This document shows, piece after piece, positions 57,704 through 64,000 of a stretch of 64,000 nt of DNA. This DNA comes from Zhihengliuella salsuginis (GTDB taxonomy: Bacteria; Actinomycetota; Actinomycetes; Actinomycetales; Micrococcaceae), in assembly GCF_014651715.1 (NCBI RefSeq), contig NZ_BMXK01000007.1:1-64000 (forward strand), given 5' to 3'. The position numbers and the translations under genes were made by a program. The notes beneath the pieces were generated by a model, which ran no database searches, was not told where the DNA came from, and saw nothing but the letters and a program-made list of their open reading frames with translations. Positions within the stretch are counted from its first letter, which is position 1, and every line of letters begins with the position of its first letter.

Positions 57704-58621
57704 CTACAGGTCCCAGCCGGCCTCCGCGAGGTCTGCCCGGATGGGAGCGAGTTCGGCCTCCGACGCCGCGACGAGCGGCAGCCGGACGGTCGGGTTCGGC
57801 AGGACGCCCTGCCAGGTGAGGATGGTCTTGGCCGCGACGACGCCCTGGACGTGCGTCATGACCGCCCGCTGCAGCGGGTCGATTTCGAAGTGCTTGGCCC
57901 GCGCGGTCGCCAGATCGCCGGCGTGCATGGCGTCGACCAGCTCGCGGAACGTCCGGGTGGCGATGTGGGCCGTCACGGACACGACGCCGACCGCGCCGGC
58001 GGCCATCAGCGGCATCGTCAGGCCGTCGTCGCCCGAGTAGACGTGCAGGTCGGTGTTCGCCAGCACGCGGGTGGTCTCCTGGTAGTCGGCCTTCGCGTCC
58101 TTCAGCGCCACGATGTTCGGATGCGCCGCGAGCTCGATCAGGGTCTCGGTGGCGATCGCGATGCCGGCGCGGCCCGGGATGTCGTAGATCATGACCGGCA
58201 GGTCGGTGGCGTTCGCAATGGCCTCGATGTGCTGGCGGACGCCGGCCTGGCTCGGCTTGTTGTAGTACGGGGCGGTCGCGAGGATTCCGTGGACTCCGAG
58301 CTTCGCGGCCTCCTTGGTCAAGTGCAGCGAATGCCGCGTGTCGTTCGTCGTCGAACCCGCGAACACCTTGGCCCGGTCCCCGACGGCGTCGACGACGCAC
58401 TTGAACATGCCGAGGTTCTCCTCGTCCGTCAGCGTCGACGTCTCACCGGTCGTGCCGGTCACGAGCAGGGCGTCGCACCCGTCGTCCACGAGCTTGTTGG
58501 CCAGAGCGGCCGCCGCGTCGTAGTCGACCTCGCCATCGGTGGTGAACGGGGTCACCATGGCGGTCGACAGCGTGCCGAACGGGTAGTCGTACGAGGGCGT
58601 GTTCGCGGCGTTTTCAGGCAT
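57704..58621 (-). CDS. dapA: 4-hydroxy-tetrahydrodipicolinate synthase
   Basis: Condenses pyruvate with aspartate semialdehyde in the lysine/DAP pathway. 305 residues, TIM-barrel: GTTGETSTLTDEE for substrate, PYYNKPSQAG with the catalytic tyrosine, YDIPGRAGI, and the Schiff-base lysine in IVALKDAKAD. ATG 58621 has TAACGT 7 nt upstream (58629-58634) and no Shine-Dalgarno. Divergent from the acyltransferase-like gene with a 63-bp gap. Lysine is also the predicted monomer of the Pls-like enzyme in this window. Confidence 0.95.
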   Translation of the reverse strand: MPENAANTPSYDYPFGTLSTAMVTPFTTDGEVDYDAAAALANKLVDDGCDALLVTGTTGETSTLTDEENLGMFKCVVDAVGDRAKVFAGSTTNDTRHSLHLTKEAAKLGVHGILATAPYYNKPSQAGVRQHIEAIANATDLPVMIYDIPGRAGIAIATETLIELAAHPNIVALKDAKADYQETTRVLANTDLHVYSGDDGLTMPLMAAGAVGVVSVTAHIATRTFRELVDAMHAGDLATARAKHFEIDPLQRAVMTHVQGVVAAKTILTWQGVLPNPTVRLPLVAASEAELAPIRADLAEAGWDL

Positions 58622-58684
58622 GTCTCTTACGTTACATCCTGGCCGTGCGCGGTGCGGCCCGCGGCACACCCTAGGCTGGTCCGC

Positions 58685-59882
58685 ATGAGCTTTCTGCGAC
58701 GCACCGGAAAACCCCGCCTCGCCGGGGTCGATGCGGCCCGCGGCCTGGCGCTGCTGGGCATGATGGCCACGCACATTGTGCCGCTGGTCACACAGGATGC
58801 TACCGGCGGTTACACGCCCACGTGGGCCGCCGACTGGTTCGCCGGTCGTGCATCGGCACTCTTCGCGGTGCTCGCCGGCGTCGGGCTGGCGCTCCTCACC
58901 GGCGGGGCCCGCGCCGCCGGACCACTCGGCGGCGCCCGCCGCGGCGTCGTCGTCCGGGCCCTGCTCATCGCCGGGATCGGCCTGGCGTGCGGAATGCTCG
59001 ACACGAACGTCGCCGTCATCCTCACCCACTACGGGCTGCTTTTCCTCGCCGCCGTGCCGTTCCTCGGGGCGGCGCCCCGCACCCTGGCCGCGTGGGCGGC
59101 CGGCTGGCTCGTGCTCGCGCCCGTCGTCCTCTACGCGGCGGTGCCGTTCGTCATGGCGGGCGTCGCCCCGTACGACGTCGGCGGCTCGCCGGTCTTCGCC
59201 GATCTCACCCGCCCGGCCACGCTGGCCGCGGATCTCCTCTTCACCGGCTACTACCCGGTCGTCGTGTGGGTGGGCTTCCTGCTCGTGGGCCTCTGGGCGG
59301 GTCGGCTCGACCTGTCGCGGCCGCCGATCGCGCTCGCCCTGGCGCTCGGCGGGGCCGCGCTCGCCGCCGTCGCCGAGGTCTCCAGCCGCTGGCTGCTGCA
59401 GCTGCCGGGAGCGGCGCCGTCGCTGGCAGCGGCGGCAGGGCTCGACACCCGCCAGCTGCAGTTGGGAGTGGAGACCGGCTACTACTTCCCTCCGGTGGTG
59501 GACTCCCCGTGGTGGTTCGCCCTCGCCGCACCGCACACCTCGGCGCCGCTGGACCTGCTGCACGTGACCGGCGCGGCGCTCGCGACCCTGGGCGCCTGCC
59601 AGCTGGCGGCCATGGGGCTGGCCGCACTGCTGGGCCGCTACGGCGACGCGCTCCTGTGGCCCCTGACCGGGGCCGGCACCATCACGCTCACCCTGTACGT
59701 CGGGCACCTGATCGCCCTGGACGTGCTCAGCGATGTCACCGCCTCGATGCCGCGACTGGACCTCTACTTGTGGTTCGCCGCCGCCTGCCTGGTCGCCGGC
59801 GTCGCCGTCCGATTCCTCGCGATCCGCGGGCCCCTGGAGGCGATCGTCCACCGGGCCGCGTCCGGGGTCCGAAGGACGGGCG

Positions 59883-59893
<11 letters not shown>
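58685..59893 (+). CDS. DUF418/HGSNAT-like membrane protein
   Basis: 402 residues with eight to ten hydrophobic helices. The N-terminal GVDAARGLALLGMMATH (14-30) is the conserved start of the heparan-alpha-glucosaminide acetyltransferase-like/DUF1624 group, with the candidate acyl-carrying histidine region, and the C-terminal LTGAGTITLTLYVGHLIAL resembles DUF418. Such proteins are thought to move acyl groups onto envelope glycans. TAGGCT lies 7 nt before the ATG (58672-58677). Overlaps the convergent UvrA-like gene by 11 bp. Confidence 0.82.
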
Positions 59894-62402
<2,509 letters not shown>

Positions 62403-62457
62403 CGGCCCCACTCTACCAACGGCTCGCCCGGATGGGGTTACGGCCGGTGACCGGCCC

Positions 62458-62910
62458 CTAGCCCCGGGCCGGTTCCTCGAGGTACAGCGCGATCGCGCGC
62501 TTCATGACGGTCCGGGCGTTGCGGCGGTCCCCCGCGGCGTCGTAGGCGAGCGCGAGCCGGTGCAGGCTGCGCCACGAGCCGGGGTTCGCCTCGGCCTCCT
62601 CCCGGTAGGCGACGAACGCCTCGTCGGCGGCCTCCTTCACGATGCGGCCCGACGGCGTGCGCGGCAGATCGTCCTCGGGCAGCAGGTCCTCCTTCTCGAG
62701 GATTCGCGCCATCTTCTGCGTGCGGGTGCCGAAGAGCAGCTCGCGGATGAGAATCCAGACACCGATGAGCGGCAGCACGAGGGCCGCGGCGCCGATGACC
62801 TTCGCCATCGGCTCCTCCGCTGAGAGGAAGCGCCATGCGCTGCCGAAGGAGGCCCAGAGGTAGAACACGAAGAGGGCGAGGATTCCCCCGACCCAGAATT
62901 TGGTCTTCAC
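62458..62910 (-). CDS. Small membrane protein with helical C-terminal domain
   Basis: 150 residues: two hydrophobic helices (about 5-25 and 38-60), then a charged cytosolic part with a TPR-like pair of helices (about 90-145; ADEAFVAYREEAEANPGSWRSLHRLALAYDAAGDRRNARTVMKRAI spans them). Not a family I can name; genes like it follow dapB in several Micrococcaceae as I recall. Start GTG at 62910, 19 bp after the dapB stop, so cotranscription is likely. Confidence 0.75.
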   Translation of the reverse strand: MKTKFWVGGILALFVFYLWASFGSAWRFLSAEEPMAKVIGAAALVLPLIGVWILIRELLFGTRTQKMARILEKEDLLPEDDLPRTPSGRIVKEAADEAFVAYREEAEANPGSWRSLHRLALAYDAAGDRRNARTVMKRAIALYLEEPARG

Positions 62911-62929
62911 GATGATCGCCGCCGGCCCC

Positions 62930-64000
<1,071 letters not shown>

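Overview
The window is a chromosomal segment of a high-GC Gram-positive bacterium, most likely a member of the Micrococcaceae (Micrococcales). Signs of this are the 16S rRNA 5' end at the left edge, the actinobacterial gene neighbourhoods (argCJBDFR, hisC-B-H-A, recA-recX, pgsA-cinA-clgR, ftsK-rnj-dapA), ClgR, DUF3046 and DUF1844 proteins, and many start codons with no Shine-Dalgarno that sit 6-7 nt after a TANNNT hexamer, as expected of leaderless actinobacterial mRNAs. I see no insertion sequence, prophage, integrase, tRNA or CRISPR array.

Layout. 1-806: 16S rRNA 5' end with its leader and promoter. 807-5203: tyrS, a HelD-type RNA polymerase-associated helicase, and apt. 5245-12795: arginine genes argC-J-B-D-F-R then argH, all on the minus strand, with ArgR-box-like sites before argC and before argH; argG is absent. 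12889-20029: a quinone oxidoreductase, then the most interesting locus: a 1311-residue A-T-membrane NRPS-like synthetase of the Pls/PosA type (cationic homopolymer synthetases such as epsilon-poly-lysine synthetase), an M1 metallopeptidase 11 bp downstream, and a convergent Sfp-type phosphopantetheinyl transferase that could activate the synthetase. 20104-22815: unknown membrane proteins, a YbaK-like deacylase, and a MerR regulator divergent from a small membrane protein. 22853-26509: pheST. 26681-31363: a HESAH-containing unknown, pcp, a radical SAM protein behind an SOS-like box, a Nudix hydrolase, a CDF transporter and a SpoU-type RNA methyltransferase. 31427-33551: infC-rpmI-rplT, with a leader terminator/antiterminator, an AUC start for infC, and an L20 carrying an unusual C-terminal domain. 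33643-38416: DUF1844 protein, SseB-like protein and hisA/priA-hisH-hisB-hisC with a 50-residue membrane ORF. 38495-39900: LysM protein divergent from lexA with SOS boxes between them. 39972-50604: dinG-like helicase, hflX, an rRNA-type methyltransferase, dapF, miaA, miaB, recX, recA, DUF3046. 50682-64000: MarR regulator, clgR, cinA, pgsA, ftsK, RNase J, dapA, an acyltransferase-like membrane protein, a UvrA paralogue, a small membrane protein, dapB and the end of moaE.

How the parts connect. A DNA-damage regulon can be read directly: near-identical boxes of the form (C/A)GAACA-N4-TT(C/T)GAA occur before recA, lexA, the LysM gene and the radical SAM gene. The arginine genes form a tightly overlapping operon with its repressor gene inside. 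The Pls/PosA-like synthetase, peptidase and phosphopantetheinyl transferase look like a self-contained module for making, carrying and trimming a cationic amino-acid homopolymer. A hand-derived adenylation-domain code points to lysine or a close diamino acid. All functional assignments come from reading motifs by eye; no database search was run.
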